Source of the DNA: Sphingomonas tagetis
GTDB lineage: Bacteria; Pseudomonadota; Alphaproteobacteria; Sphingomonadales; Sphingomonadaceae
DNA length: 64,000 nucleotides
Assembly (NCBI RefSeq): GCF_024211275.1
Contig: NZ_JAMLDX010000001.1
Location: 62,001 to 126,000 of the forward strand
Direction of reading: 5' to 3'
Within the stretch, counting starts at the first letter, position 1; every line of letters starts with the position of its first letter. Below the pieces are notes generated by a model. It was not told the origin of the DNA and made no database searches. It was given only the letters and a program-made list of their open reading frames with translations. Shown piece after piece: positions 28,469-38,460 of the stretch. A program made the position numbers and the translations under genes.

Positions 28469-28881
28469 GCGAGGTGACGGCCCATAGCGATGCGCGGTTC
28501 CTCGGCATAGCCCATGTGCGCCCAGAAGCGGGCGGCCTCGTCATTGTTGCTGCGGACCTGGAGATTGGCCTTGGTGCAGCCGAGCGCGGCGAGGCGCTTT
28601 TCGGCGGCGCGGACCAGTTTCTCGCCGATGCCGCAGCGGCGCGCATTGGGGTGGACGGCGAGCTTGTAGAGCCAGCCACGATGCCCGTCATAGCCGGCGA
28701 GGATCGTGCCGAGGACATGGCCGCCCTCGACCGCGACGAGGAACAGGTCGCGCTGGACGGCGAGCTTTTGCGGGACGGCGACGGCGGCGTGACTGTGTGG
28801 CGGGTCCTCGGGAAAGACGGCTCGCCATAGCGCATCGACCTCGGCGAACTGGTCTTCGGTGTAGGGAATGACCTCGATCAA
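28465..28881 (-). CDS. GNAT acetyltransferase with TTG start
   Basis: A 138-residue GNAT acetyltransferase. Motif A is LYKLAVHPNARRCGIGEKLVRAAE (with R-x-x-G-I-G), followed by LQVRSNNDEAARFWAHMGYAEE, the usual C-terminal part. The start is inferred: TTG at 28881 overlaps the TGA of the lytic transglycosylase gene, giving translational coupling (TTGA), and no ATG precedes the domain in frame until far upstream inside that gene. It resembles YpeA-type acetyltransferases. It overlaps greB by 4 bases. Confidence 0.8.
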   Translation of the reverse strand: MIEVIPYTEDQFAEVDALWRAVFPEDPPHSHAAVAVPQKLAVQRDLFLVAVEGGHVLGTILAGYDGHRGWLYKLAVHPNARRCGIGEKLVRAAEKRLAALGCTKANLQVRSNNDEAARFWAHMGYAEEPRIAMGRHLA

Positions 28882-30872
28882 CCGGGACGGCTCTTGCCGA
28901 GATACCAGCTGATCCGCGCATCGCCGCGCGAGCGGGCGCGCTGGGGGTGGAGGAGATCGTAGACCACGGCGTTTTCGAGCACGCGCTGGACGTAGTTCTT
29001 GGTCTCGAAGATCGGGATCGCCTCGACCCATTCGATCATGCCGATGCTGCCGGCGCGCGGGTCGCCATTGGCGCGCAGCCACTTGTTCACATTGCCCGGC
29101 CCGGCATTGTAGGCGGCGACGGCGAGCGGGTAGCTGCCGCCATAATAGCTCAGCATGCGCTGGAAGTAGCTCGAACCTAGGCGGATGTTATAGCCGGTGT
29201 CGCTGGTGAGCGCGCCGAGATCATAGCCGAGGCCGAGCTTGCCCGCGGTCTCGCGCGCGGTGCCGGGCATCAGCTGCATGAGGCCGCGCGCGCCGACGCG
29301 GCTGACCGCGGCACGGTCGAACTGGCTTTCCTGCCGGGCAATGGCGTGGATGATCGTGAAATAGCTCTCCTCGCCCGGCGGCACCGCGACCGAGGGGTAG
29401 CCGGCGACAGTATAGTCGGTGAGGCCGTTCAACAGCGCGCTGCGCCCGACCATCACGCCGAGATCGGGACGGCCGATGCTGCGTGAGAGCTCGGTCGCGA
29501 GGATGTGGTCCTCGGCGCTGGTGGCGTCGGCGGCGATCTGGCGCAGGAACAGGCCCTGGTCCTGATACTGACCGGTCTGGCCAAGATATTGCGCGGCGCG
29601 AACGACCTCGCGGTTGAAGAAGGCGGCGCGTGCGGCGGGGGCGGCGGCCGCTGGATTGAAGGCGGGCGGGGCCTTCAGCGCGAGGCCGGTGCGCTCGGCG
29701 GCGAGCTGGCCATAATAGAGGTCGGAGAAGGCGGCGGCGCGCTGGTAGTAGGTTTGCGCGGTCGAGGCTTGCCCGGCAGCCTCGGCGGCGCGGCCGGCCC
29801 AATAGAGGCCCTTGGACTGAGTGGTCGGCGTGCGGCTTCCGCGTGAATAGCGGTCGAACATCGCCATCGCGTCGGCCGGGCGGCGGAGTTTTTGCAGCGC
29901 GAGCGTGCCGGCGAGCCACACGAGGCTGGTATAATCGTCGCGGATGCCGAGGCTCATGTCGGAGACTTCGGCGCCGGGGGGCAGCGCATCGTCGACCCTG
30001 GACGCGATGTCATAGGCGAGGCTGTACTGGCCGTCGGCTTCCGCCGCGCGGGCATTGGTCAGCAGCACTTCGTACCATTTCTCGACATTGCCGGGCAGGC
30101 TGGCGAGCGCGCGGGGGCGGGCGAGCAACGAGCGGGCGGAGCCGCTCGCGCCGTTGTTGCGGTACCAGCTCGCGCGGTCGGCGATGAAGCCGGGGTCGCG
30201 GCTGCCGAGCGCTTCGGCGGCGGCGGCCTTGACCGACGCGTCTGGCCAGTTGCTGCGCAGCGCGAGGCGGGCGTCGAAGACCGCACGGTTCTGCGGCGAG
30301 GTGAAGCCGAGCTGACGCGCCGCGGCGGCGCGGGCGTCCTGCCACAGCAAAGCATCCATGCGGGCGTCGTGATCCGCCGGACCGATCGCGCCGGGGAAGC
30401 TGCTCATCAGCGCGGTTTCGTCGGCGGGACGCAGCGAGCCGCTGCGCCAGGCACGGCGGGCCTGCTCGTCGGCCTCGGCACGGCGGCCCGAGACCGCGAG
30501 CGCCTCGGCGAAGCGGACGCGCCCGGCGGCGGTGAGCGGCGGGAAACGGTCGAAATAGCGGGTGACGAGCGACGGGGCTTCGACACCCGAGCCCAGCGTC
30601 GTCTCGGCAGCGGCGCGACGGCCGGTCTCGCCCGGCCAGCCGGGGTGGGCGAGCATGAAATTGGCGTAGTCGGTGAACGGGTAACGGTCCGACTGCTGGA
30701 GCCGTTTCCAGTCGCCGATCACATATTGGAGCGAGGCCGATTGCGCCACGGGCGGGGGCGAAGTGCGATAGCCGCCAAATCCGTCCTGCACGACCTGGGA
30801 GGAGACCGCGACACCTGATACGCCGGCGAGCAGAAGCCCGCTCTTCAACACTGAGGCAAGCATGCTGGACAT
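28878..30872 (-). CDS. Soluble lytic murein transglycosylase
   Basis: A 664-residue exported enzyme. An N-terminal signal helix (SVLKSGLLLAGVSGVAVSSQ) leads to a long alpha-helical Slt70-like superhelical region, then an SLT catalytic domain near the C-terminus. The catalytic glutamate lies in IARQESQFDRAAVSRVGARG, followed by LMQLMPGTARETA. It cleaves peptidoglycan glycan strands to make 1,6-anhydro sugars, the substrate class for the AmpG-type permease encoded elsewhere in the window. ATG at 30872 is chosen; 30899 (GTG) and 30863 are possible. Confidence 0.93.
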   Translation of the reverse strand: MSSMLASVLKSGLLLAGVSGVAVSSQVVQDGFGGYRTSPPPVAQSASLQYVIGDWKRLQQSDRYPFTDYANFMLAHPGWPGETGRRAAAETTLGSGVEAPSLVTRYFDRFPPLTAAGRVRFAEALAVSGRRAEADEQARRAWRSGSLRPADETALMSSFPGAIGPADHDARMDALLWQDARAAAARQLGFTSPQNRAVFDARLALRSNWPDASVKAAAAEALGSRDPGFIADRASWYRNNGASGSARSLLARPRALASLPGNVEKWYEVLLTNARAAEADGQYSLAYDIASRVDDALPPGAEVSDMSLGIRDDYTSLVWLAGTLALQKLRRPADAMAMFDRYSRGSRTPTTQSKGLYWAGRAAEAAGQASTAQTYYQRAAAFSDLYYGQLAAERTGLALKAPPAFNPAAAAPAARAAFFNREVVRAAQYLGQTGQYQDQGLFLRQIAADATSAEDHILATELSRSIGRPDLGVMVGRSALLNGLTDYTVAGYPSVAVPPGEESYFTIIHAIARQESQFDRAAVSRVGARGLMQLMPGTARETAGKLGLGYDLGALTSDTGYNIRLGSSYFQRMLSYYGGSYPLAVAAYNAGPGNVNKWLRANGDPRAGSIGMIEWVEAIPIFETKNYVQRVLENAVVYDLLHPQRARSRGDARISWYLGKSRPG

Positions 30873-30934
30873 GATACGCAAGCCGGGCCTATTGGCCACC
30901 CCGAATTTCTGACGAATAGGGCGTTTTGGCGATT

Positions 30935-31816
30935 ATGTTCTCTGGCTCGATTCCCGCCCTGATCACGCCGTTCCGCGACGGCCTGTTCGATGAGGCCGCC
31001 TATCGCGATTTCGTCGAGTGGCAGATTGCCGAGGGTTCCTCGGCGCTGGTGCCGGTCGGCACCACCGGCGAAGCCGCGACGTTGACCAAGGACGAGCATT
31101 TCGAGGTGGTGCGGGTATGTGCCGAGCAGGCGCGCGGGCGCGTGCCAGTGATCGCGGGCACCGGGTCGAACGACACGCAAGTCGCGATCGGCAACGTCAA
31201 GGCCGCGAAGGAGGCCGGCGCCGACGCGGTGCTGATGGTGCCGCCTTACTATAACCGTCCGAGCCAGGAGGGCATCTTCCGTCATTTCGAGGCGGTGGCG
31301 CGCGAATGCGAGCTGCCGATCATGCTCTACAATGTGCCGGGGCGGACGGTGACCGACATCCAGCCCGAGACGGTGATCCGCATCGTGCAGGCGTTCCCCG
31401 ACACATTCGTCGCGATCAAGGACGCGACCGGCGACCTGTGCCGCGTGTCGCGACATCGCGCGGGGCTGCGGGCGGGCTTTGCGCAACTGTCGGGCAATGA
31501 CGATACCGCACTGGCGTTCAACGCGACCGGCGGGGTGGGGTGCATTTCGGTGACGGCCAATGTCGCCCCGAGGCTGTGCGCGCAGTTCCAGAAGGCGTGG
31601 GCGGAAGGTGACACCGTGCTCGCGCTGGCGCTGCACGACCGGCTGTTCCCGCTGCACAATGCGATGTTCGCGGATGCTTCGCCGGGGCCGGTCAAGTACG
31701 CGGTGAGCAAGTTGCGGCCCGACATTTCGGGCGAGACGCGGCTGCCGATGACGCCGGCGAACGAGGCAGCGCGGGCGGCGGTCGATGCGGCGATGGCGGC
31801 GGCGGGGATTATCTGA
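30935..31816 (+). CDS. dapA: 4-hydroxy-tetrahydrodipicolinate synthase
   Basis: A 293-residue TIM-barrel aldolase that condenses pyruvate with aspartate semialdehyde in lysine and diaminopimelate synthesis. GTTGEAATLTKDEH, PYYNRPSQEG, LYNVPGRT (Tyr) and FVAIKDATGDL (Schiff-base Lys) are all present. The ATG at 30935 gives the family-typical MFSGSIPALITPF start. It is divergent from the lytic transglycosylase gene with a 62-base gap, and precedes smpB by 48 bases. Confidence 0.96.
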   Translation: MFSGSIPALITPFRDGLFDEAAYRDFVEWQIAEGSSALVPVGTTGEAATLTKDEHFEVVRVCAEQARGRVPVIAGTGSNDTQVAIGNVKAAKEAGADAVLMVPPYYNRPSQEGIFRHFEAVARECELPIMLYNVPGRTVTDIQPETVIRIVQAFPDTFVAIKDATGDLCRVSRHRAGLRAGFAQLSGNDDTALAFNATGGVGCISVTANVAPRLCAQFQKAWAEGDTVLALALHDRLFPLHNAMFADASPGPVKYAVSKLRPDISGETRLPMTPANEAARAAVDAAMAAAGII

Positions 31817-31864
31817 AGCCGTCCGCTTCCCTTTAGCGGCGCGCGGCCCTACATCGCGCGTCCC

Positions 31865-32347
31865 ATGGCCCGTCCGCGTCCCACCGAATTCGACAAGAAG
31901 AAGATCGTCGCCGAGAACCGCAAGGCTCGCTTCGAATACTTCATCGAGGACGTGTACGAGGCCGGCATCGCGCTACAGGGCACCGAGGTGAAGGCGCTGC
32001 GTTTCGGCGAAGGGTCGATCGCCGAGAGCTATGCCGAGATCCGCGGCGAGCAGGCGTGGCTGGTCAACGCCAACATTCCCGAATTTTCCCACGGCAACCG
32101 GTTCAACCATGAACCCAAGCGGCCCCGTAAATTGCTCCTTCATCTACGGCAGATAGAAAAGCTGCACGGCGCGGTAGCACGCGAGGGGATGACCCTGGTG
32201 CCGCTGTCGATCTATTTCAACTCGCGCGGCCGCGCGAAGGTGGAACTGGCGTTGGCGAAGGGCAAGAAGACTCACGACAAGCGTGAGACGATCAAGGAAC
32301 GAGACTGGAAGCGTGAACAGGGAAGGCTCCTCCGCGACCGTGGCTGA
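31865..32347 (+). CDS. smpB: tmRNA-binding protein SmpB
   Basis: A 160-residue protein that binds tmRNA and delivers it to stalled ribosomes. The conserved [20 protein letters not shown] segment, the [12 protein letters not shown] motif and the C-terminal basic tail [21 protein letters not shown] are all present. It follows dapA closely. No tmRNA gene is in the window. The DUF2062 gene begins within its last 35 bases in another frame. Confidence 0.97.
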   Translation: MARPRPTEFDKKKIVAENRKARFEYFIEDVYEAGIALQGTEVKALRFGEGSIAESYAEIRGEQAWLVNANIPEFSHGNRFNHEPKRPRKLLLHLRQIEKLHGAVAREGMTLVPLSIYFNSRGRAKVELALAKGKKTHDKRETIKERDWKREQGRLLRDRG

Positions 32348-32903
32348 CCGGACGTTCTGGGACCGCGTGCGGGCCTGGGCGGACCGCAACATGCCGACTC
32401 GCGAGAGCCTGGAGGCCAATCGCTGGCTGCGCCCGGTCGCGCATCGCGTGCTGGCGCCGGAGCTGTGGCGCTTCACCCGCCGCTCGGTGCCGCGCGGCGT
32501 GGCGCTGGGGATGGTCACGGGGATCATGATCCCGGTCGCCCAGATCTTCTTCTCGGCGCTGTTCGCGCTGCCGTTCCGGGCGAATATCCCCACCGCCTCG
32601 CTGACCACCTTCCTGACCAATCCGGTGACGACGCCGCCGCTCTGGGCATTCGCCTATTGGGTGGGGCGCAAGATCCTGCATTTCGACGCCACGGTGCCGG
32701 GGCAGCCGATCACCACGCACGTCGCCAATGACAGCTGGCTCAACTGGCTATGGTCCGAGGCGGGGCCGGCGCTGATCACGGGCCTCGTGACGATCACCAT
32801 CGTCGCGTCGGTGCTGGGCTATATTGCCAGCGCCGTCGGCTGGCGGCTGTGGATCGCGCGCAAGTGGAAGAAGCGGGCGCATTCACGTGAGGTAAAGCCG
32901 TAA
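32313..32903 (+). CDS. DUF2062 membrane protein
   Basis: A 196-residue inner-membrane protein of the DUF2062 family. The central [36 protein letters not shown] region and [20 protein letters not shown] are the family signature, followed by a last membrane helix ([20 protein letters not shown]) and a basic tail. The start is GTG at 32313, within the smpB end; GTG at 32340 is an alternative. The function of the family is unknown. Confidence 0.85.
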   Translation: MNREGSSATVADRTFWDRVRAWADRNMPTRESLEANRWLRPVAHRVLAPELWRFTRRSVPRGVALGMVTGIMIPVAQIFFSALFALPFRANIPTASLTTFLTNPVTTPPLWAFAYWVGRKILHFDATVPGQPITTHVANDSWLNWLWSEAGPALITGLVTITIVASVLGYIASAVGWRLWIARKWKKRAHSREVKP

Positions 32904-32992
32904 CAGGCGATACATTCTCCGCTTGATCGACCGTATGATCGGCGCAATACAGCTGCCCATTCTGAAATCCCCCGCTCGTCGAGGTTCCTGAC

Positions 32993-35044
32993 ATGCGTCT
33001 TTTCGTTGCTTCCGTTCTGCTGGCCGGCACCGCTATTGCCGGCACCGCGACCGCCCTTTCCGCGCGCGAAGCCCCTGCGGCGGTGCCTGCCGAAACCGGC
33101 TCCAAGCCGCAACTCGGCGCGTTCGGGTTCGACGAGAAGGGCATGGACAAGACCGTTGCGCCGGGCGACGACTTTTACGGCTTTGCCAACGGCGTATGGG
33201 CGAAGAGCACGCCGATCCCCGCCGATAAATCGAACTATGGCATGTTCACCGCGCTCGACGATCTGTCGAAGGAGCGGGTGAAGGGCATTCTCGACGCGGT
33301 GAAGGATGACGGGTCGAGCATGGTCGGCCGCGCCTATGCGAGCTATCTCGACACCGCCGCGGTCGAATATCGCGGGCTCGCGCCGATCCAGCCGTGGCTG
33401 GGCAAGGTCAAGGCGATGAGCGACCGCCGGGATTACGCCGAACTGGTCGTCGAGGCGACCAAGATGGGGATCGCCGGGCCGTTCGGCGGGTATGTCGGGC
33501 AAGACGACAAGCTGCCCGAGAATTACATCTTCACGATGTCGCAGGGCGGCACCGGACTGCCTGATCGCGACATGTATCTGGTCGACAATGACAAGATGAA
33601 GTCGATCCGTACCGCCTATGTCGCGCATCTGGCCAAGATGCTCGAGCTGGCGGGCGAGGACAATGCCTCGGCGCGCGCTGCAGCGGTGATGGAGATGGAA
33701 ACCGAAATCGCCAAGGTCCAGTGGACGCGCGAGGATTCATCCGACGCGGCCAAGACCTATAACAAGTTCACGCTGGGACAGGTCGACCAATTCTCAAGCT
33801 CGACGCTCGACCTGACCAAGATCCTCGTGGCGCTGAGCCCCCGGATCAAGGAAGTGCTGATCAACCAGCCGACTGCGTTCAAGGGCATTGCCGGCATCCT
33901 CGACAAGGCGCCGGTCGAGGTGCTGAAGGACCAGATGCTGTTGCGCAGCCTGGACGGGCTGTCCAACTATCTGCCCGACGCGATCTCGAACGAGAATTTC
34001 GCCTTTTACGGCACCGTGCTGCAGGGCACGCCGCAGCGTGAGGCGCGCTGGAAGCGGGCGGTCAGCTTCACCGAGGGCGCGCTGGGCGATGCCGTCGGCA
34101 AGGAATATGCCGCGAAATATTTCCCGCCCGAATACAAGGCGGAGATGAACAAGCTGGTCGCCAACGTACTCGACGCGATGGGCCGGCGGATCGACGGACT
34201 CGACTGGATGCAGCCGCAGACCAAGGCGCGCGCCAAGGCCAAGCTCAAGAACTTCACCGTCAAGGTCGGCTATCCTGACAAGTGGCGTGACTATGCCGGG
34301 CTGGAGGTCAAGACCGACGACCTGTTTGGCAACGCGGTGCGGTCGAACCAGTTCGACTATGCCTATATGCTCGACAAGCTCGGCAGCCCGGTGCGCAAAT
34401 GGGAATGGGGCATGCTGCCGCAGACCGTGAACGCCTATGCCAATTTCGGCATGATGGAAGTGGTGTTTCCGGCCGCGATCCTGCAGCCGCCCTTCTTCGA
34501 CCCCAAGGCCGATCCGGCGGTGAATTATGGCGGCATCGGCGCTGTCATTGGCCATGAGATCAGTCACCATTTCGACGATCAGGGCGCGAAATATGACGAG
34601 AAGGGCGCGCTGCGTGACTGGTGGACTCCGGCCGACGTCAAGGCGTTCGAGACGGCCAGCAAGGCGCTGGTCGCGCAATATGACGCCTATGAGGCGCTGC
34701 CGGGCGAGCATGTGAAGGGCGAGTTCACGCTGGGCGAGAATATCGGCGACCTTGCAGGGCTGACGATCGCCTATGACGCTTACAAGCATTCGCTGGGCGG
34801 GAAGAAGGCGCCGGTGGTGGGCGGCTACACCGCGGATCAGCGCTTCTATCTCGGCTGGGCGCAGATCTGGCGGCGCAATTACCGCGAGGCGAATCTGCGC
34901 GCGCGGCTGCTGACCGATCCGCATTCGCCCTCGACCCAGCGCGCCTGGGTCGTGCGCAACCTCGACCCCTGGTACGCCGCGTTCCAGCCCAAGGCCGGGC
35001 AGAAGCTGTATCTGGAGCCCGCGAAGCGCGTGCGGATCTGGTAA
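32993..35044 (+). CDS. M13 family (neprilysin-like) metallopeptidase
   Basis: A 683-residue exported zinc endopeptidase with a signal peptide (about 1-24). The zinc motif HEISH is at 521-525 (GAVIGHEISHHFDD), with the third ligand E582 in GENIGDLAGL. The first residues after the signal and the NAYANFGMMEVVFPAAILQPPFF segment fit PepO/M13 proteins. It probably degrades peptides in the periplasm. It stands alone, 89 bases after the DUF2062 gene, and is followed by a small hairpin. Confidence 0.94.
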   Translation: MRLFVASVLLAGTAIAGTATALSAREAPAAVPAETGSKPQLGAFGFDEKGMDKTVAPGDDFYGFANGVWAKSTPIPADKSNYGMFTALDDLSKERVKGILDAVKDDGSSMVGRAYASYLDTAAVEYRGLAPIQPWLGKVKAMSDRRDYAELVVEATKMGIAGPFGGYVGQDDKLPENYIFTMSQGGTGLPDRDMYLVDNDKMKSIRTAYVAHLAKMLELAGEDNASARAAAVMEMETEIAKVQWTREDSSDAAKTYNKFTLGQVDQFSSSTLDLTKILVALSPRIKEVLINQPTAFKGIAGILDKAPVEVLKDQMLLRSLDGLSNYLPDAISNENFAFYGTVLQGTPQREARWKRAVSFTEGALGDAVGKEYAAKYFPPEYKAEMNKLVANVLDAMGRRIDGLDWMQPQTKARAKAKLKNFTVKVGYPDKWRDYAGLEVKTDDLFGNAVRSNQFDYAYMLDKLGSPVRKWEWGMLPQTVNAYANFGMMEVVFPAAILQPPFFDPKADPAVNYGGIGAVIGHEISHHFDDQGAKYDEKGALRDWWTPADVKAFETASKALVAQYDAYEALPGEHVKGEFTLGENIGDLAGLTIAYDAYKHSLGGKKAPVVGGYTADQRFYLGWAQIWRRNYREANLRARLLTDPHSPSTQRAWVVRNLDPWYAAFQPKAGQKLYLEPAKRVRIW

Positions 35045-35069
35045 CGGACAGCTTGGAACAACGCTTGGT

Positions 35070-35095
35070 CGTCATTCCCGCAAGGGCGGGATGAC
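35070..35095. repeat. GTCATTCCCGC-AAG-GCGGGATGAC hairpin
   Basis: An imperfect inverted repeat with a bulged T, 26 bases after the M13 peptidase stop. It resembles the short intergenic GTCAT...ATGAC palindromes of sphingomonads. It has no T-run and is better seen as a small repeat or 3'-end stabiliser. Confidence 0.55.
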
Positions 35096-35165
35096 GATCG
35101 AGGGGAATATCGCCTCGCCGCGAGCGAATGCTTGACGCTGCTCCCGCTGGCCGGGAAAGAACGTC

Positions 35166-37550
35166 ATGGCTTCACATGCGGCATCCGAAACCGAGCGCCT
35201 TCCAGCGGCCGTCCCGATGATCGTCGCGGCGGCCGTGGCGGTGGCCGCTGCGGCGATCGTGCTGACCGTTATTGGCTCGCCTGTGCTTGCGGCGGGGTTC
35301 GGCGCGGCGGCGCTGGTGGTCATCGGCGCCGTCTGGCTGTTCGCGCGGCTGGCGCCTGGCTCTGCGACCGACGAACCGGCGATCGACTGGTCGGTAGCGC
35401 ATGCGCTCGCCTCGATGAGCAGCGACGGGCTGGCGGTGACTGATCGAGCGGGGCGGCTGGTGTGCGCGAATGAGCGCTTCGGCACGCTGTTTCCAGGTTA
35501 TCCGGCGCCGCCCAATCTGGTGGTGGGCGACTGGGCGGCAGCACAGCTCGGCACCGCGGGCCGCGCGGCGTGGCGCGACGGCAGCGCGTCGAGCGGCGCG
35601 TTCGATGCCGCCGGGACCAAGCTGACGGCGCATATCCAGCGCGTCAGCGATGCGATGCTGGTGTGGCGCTTCGTCGGGCATGACGTCACCGATCTCGCCA
35701 AGCAGGCACAGGCGCTGGTGGCGGGGTTGTCCGGCGATCGGCTCGGCATGGCGGGGATCATGATCGCGCTGCTCGGCGCCGATGGCCGCGTGCGCGCCGC
35801 GAACCGCGTGCTGCGGGTGCGCGCGATGGGTGATGAGCGCGCGATGATCGAGGGGCGCGACTTCACCCGCTTCCTGACTACCGACAATTTCGGGATCGTG
35901 CGGTTCGAGCGCGAAGGCACGAGCGGCACGCCGCTGCGCGTGCTGGAGATTCCCTTCCTCGACGGCGAGAATGCGCCGATGCTGGTCGCGCTGCTCGACG
36001 AGGAACTGGCGATGCCGCACCCGGCGATCGGCGACAGCGCGACCGCGCATGTCCGCTCGCTGATCTCGCTGCTGCCGGCGGGGATCGCGCTGGTCGGCGG
36101 CGATGGGCGGTTCGTGCACATGAACGATGCGTTCGTCCGCGCCTCGCATGTCAACCCGGCCAACCCGCCGCTCTATCCCGGCGATCTGGTCGTGCGCGAG
36201 GACAAGGGGGCGCTGGCCGACGCGATCCGCCGTTTCGCGGCGGGTGCGGCGCATTCGATGGACATGACGGTGCGCTTTGCCGAAGTGCCGGACGAAGCGG
36301 TGTCGGTGTCGATCGCCGCCGCGCGTGGCCTTGGCGAGGCGGCGGTGATGCTGTCGCTGCGCGACGCGGGTGAAGAGGGGCGGCTCAAGCGTCAGGTCGC
36401 GCAGGCGACCAAGATGCAGGCGGTCGGCCAGCTCGCAGGCGGCGTCGCGCACGACTTCAACAACATCCTGACCGCGGTGATCGGGCATTGCGACCTGATG
36501 CTGATGCGCCATGCGCCGGGCGACAGCGACTATGACGACATCCAGCAGATCCTGCTCAATTCGAACCGTGCGGCGGCGCTGACGCGGCAGTTGCTGGCCT
36601 TTTCGCGCCAGCAGACGCTGCGGCCGCAGGTGCTGCAGCTGCCCGATGTGATCTCCGAAGTTTCCAACCTACTCAAGCGGCTGTTGGGTGAGACGGTCGA
36701 GCTGGTGGTCAATCACGGCCGCAATCTGGGACCGGTGCGCGCCGATCCGGGGCAGCTCGAGCAGGTGGCGGTCAATCTCGCGGTCAACGCGCGCGATGCG
36801 ATCCTGGCGAAGAATCCCAATGGCGGCGGCACGCTGACGATCGAGACGCTGAACGTTCCGGCGCACGAGGTTCGCGCGATGGACGACGATGTGCTGCCGG
36901 TCGGAGACTATACCGCGCTGCGCATCAGCGACACCGGGTCGGGGATTCCGGCCGAGGTGCTGGCGCACATCTGGGAGCCGTTCTTCACCACCAAGGAAGT
37001 GGGCAAGGGCACCGGGCTCGGCCTGTCGACCGTCTATGGCATCATCAAGCAGTCGGGCGGCTATATCTTCGCCGAGAGTCCCAAGGGGCGCGGCGCGGTG
37101 TTCACCATCTATCTGCCTGTCCACACCGCGACCGAGGCGCCGGCCAAGGCAGTGCCGGTCAAGGCCGTGCAAGGCGATCTGTGGGGCAGCGGCACCGTGC
37201 TGCTGGTCGAGGACGAGGCGATGGTGCGTGCGGTCGCCGAGCGGGCGCTGGCGCGGCAGGGTTATACCGTGCTGACCGCGGAGAATGGCGAGGCGGCGCT
37301 CGAACTGCTTGAGAAGACCGGCCGGCCCGACCTGCTGATCTCCGACGTGGTGATGCCGAGCATGGACGGACCGACGATGGTGCGGCACGTCCGAAAGCGT
37401 TATCCTGACCTGCCGATCCTGTTCATGTCGGGCTATGCTGAGGAGCAGCTGCGCAAGTCGATCGATCTCGACAACGTCGCGTTCCTGCCGAAACCCTTTT
37501 CCGTCCAGCAACTTGCCGAGGCAGCGCGGGCCGTTTTGGCAGCGAAATAA
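35166..37550 (+). CDS. cckA: Hybrid histidine kinase CckA
   Basis: A 794-residue membrane hybrid kinase that in alphaproteobacteria starts the CckA-ChpT-CtrA cell-cycle relay. Two membrane helices at about 17-38 and 41-61 are followed by PAS-like sensor regions, a HisKA domain with H429 in [16 protein letters not shown], an HATPase_c domain ([37 protein letters not shown]), and a C-terminal receiver with D727 ([13 protein letters not shown]). The HDFNN box and domain order are those of CckA. ChpT and CtrA are not in the window. Confidence 0.93.
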   Translation: MASHAASETERLPAAVPMIVAAAVAVAAAAIVLTVIGSPVLAAGFGAAALVVIGAVWLFARLAPGSATDEPAIDWSVAHALASMSSDGLAVTDRAGRLVCANERFGTLFPGYPAPPNLVVGDWAAAQLGTAGRAAWRDGSASSGAFDAAGTKLTAHIQRVSDAMLVWRFVGHDVTDLAKQAQALVAGLSGDRLGMAGIMIALLGADGRVRAANRVLRVRAMGDERAMIEGRDFTRFLTTDNFGIVRFEREGTSGTPLRVLEIPFLDGENAPMLVALLDEELAMPHPAIGDSATAHVRSLISLLPAGIALVGGDGRFVHMNDAFVRASHVNPANPPLYPGDLVVREDKGALADAIRRFAAGAAHSMDMTVRFAEVPDEAVSVSIAAARGLGEAAVMLSLRDAGEEGRLKRQVAQATKMQAVGQLAGGVAHDFNNILTAVIGHCDLMLMRHAPGDSDYDDIQQILLNSNRAAALTRQLLAFSRQQTLRPQVLQLPDVISEVSNLLKRLLGETVELVVNHGRNLGPVRADPGQLEQVAVNLAVNARDAILAKNPNGGGTLTIETLNVPAHEVRAMDDDVLPVGDYTALRISDTGSGIPAEVLAHIWEPFFTTKEVGKGTGLGLSTVYGIIKQSGGYIFAESPKGRGAVFTIYLPVHTATEAPAKAVPVKAVQGDLWGSGTVLLVEDEAMVRAVAERALARQGYTVLTAENGEAALELLEKTGRPDLLISDVVMPSMDGPTMVRHVRKRYPDLPILFMSGYAEEQLRKSIDLDNVAFLPKPFSVQQLAEAARAVLAAK

Positions 37551-37591
37551 GTGCTTGGCCGGGAACGGTTTCTCCGGCACATAACGGCCCC

Positions 37592-37942
37592 ATGACCGTG
37601 CCGCAGCGTATCCTGATCGTCGAGGACGAACCGTTGATCTCGATGATGATCGAGGACTTTCTGGATTTGCTGGGCAAGGAAGTTGCCGGCACCGCGGACA
37701 GCGTGGCGAGCGCGCTGCCGATCGTGGAGGCGGGCGGTGTCGATGCCGCGATCCTCGACGTGAACCTTACTGGCGGCGAGAAGAGCTGGCCGATCGCCGA
37801 CGCGTTGGCGGAGGCAGGGATTCCGTTCATCGTCGCGACTGGCGGCAGCGGCGACACCATCGTCGATGCGCATCAGGGCCGCCCCGTGCTGGCCAAGCCG
37901 TTCACGATGGACGCGGTCGAGCAGGCGCTGGCGGCGCTCTAG
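37592..37942 (+). CDS. Single-domain response regulator beside cckA
   Basis: A 116-residue receiver-only protein with the acidic pair E11-D12, the phosphoacceptor D56 (AAILDVNLTGG) and K102 (AKPF), so it should be active. It lies 41 bases after cckA in the same direction and is likely co-transcribed. A receiver beside cckA may act as a phosphate sink or modulator of the relay, but it could also serve another kinase. It ends within 4 bases of the convergent phosphoribosyltransferase gene. Confidence 0.87.
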   Translation: MTVPQRILIVEDEPLISMMIEDFLDLLGKEVAGTADSVASALPIVEAGGVDAAILDVNLTGGEKSWPIADALAEAGIPFIVATGGSGDTIVDAHQGRPVLAKPFTMDAVEQALAAL

Positions 37943-38460
37943 GCGATCCGCTGCGGCACTTCGGCCGCATCCGCCGCGATCGAGGCGGCAGGGGCGACCG
38001 CTTCCCACGGAAAGACGAACCAGTCCTTGGTGACCGTGCGGTCGATCTCGCGCGCACGATATTCGACCCGCTGGCTCGACACGATGTTGTCGAGCAAGGT
38101 GGCGAAGCGGATGCCGGCCATGTCCGCGCCTGCTGCGGCGAGCTTGGCGCGCAGCTTGGCGATGGTCGCGCCGCTGTCGTTGATGTCGTCGAGAAACAGC
38201 AGTCTCTCGCCCGCGCGGGTGCGGGCGGCGAGGCGTTCGAGCGGGGCGTCGGCGAAGTCGTGGACCTGGCTGCTGTGATCGACCGAGAGCATCGACATGC
38301 CGGTCGCATGGCTGAGATAGACCGCGGGCGCGAGGCCGCCGCGGCCGATGCCGATGATGAAGTCGGGCTTCCACTGGCGGTCGGCGTGAAGCGCGGCAGC
38401 GATGGCAAGGACGTCGGCGACGAACTGCTCGTGCGGGATCGGCGTGAAGACGGGCATCAA
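37939..38460 (-). CDS. Purine phosphoribosyltransferase (xanthine/hypoxanthine type)
   Basis: A 173-residue type I phosphoribosyltransferase. The PRPP-binding motif is LLFLDDINDSGATI at about 92-105, and the N-terminal FIIGIGRGGLAPAVYLSH segment resembles Gpt/hypoxanthine enzymes. It would convert hypoxanthine, xanthine or guanine to the nucleotide. The ATG overlaps the stop of the deaminase gene by 4 bases, so deaminase and transferase are translated together and may form a salvage path from adenine via hypoxanthine to IMP. Confidence 0.85.
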   Translation of the reverse strand: MMPVFTPIPHEQFVADVLAIAAALHADRQWKPDFIIGIGRGGLAPAVYLSHATGMSMLSVDHSSQVHDFADAPLERLAARTRAGERLLFLDDINDSGATIAKLRAKLAAAGADMAGIRFATLLDNIVSSQRVEYRAREIDRTVTKDWFVFPWEAVAPAASIAADAAEVPQRIA

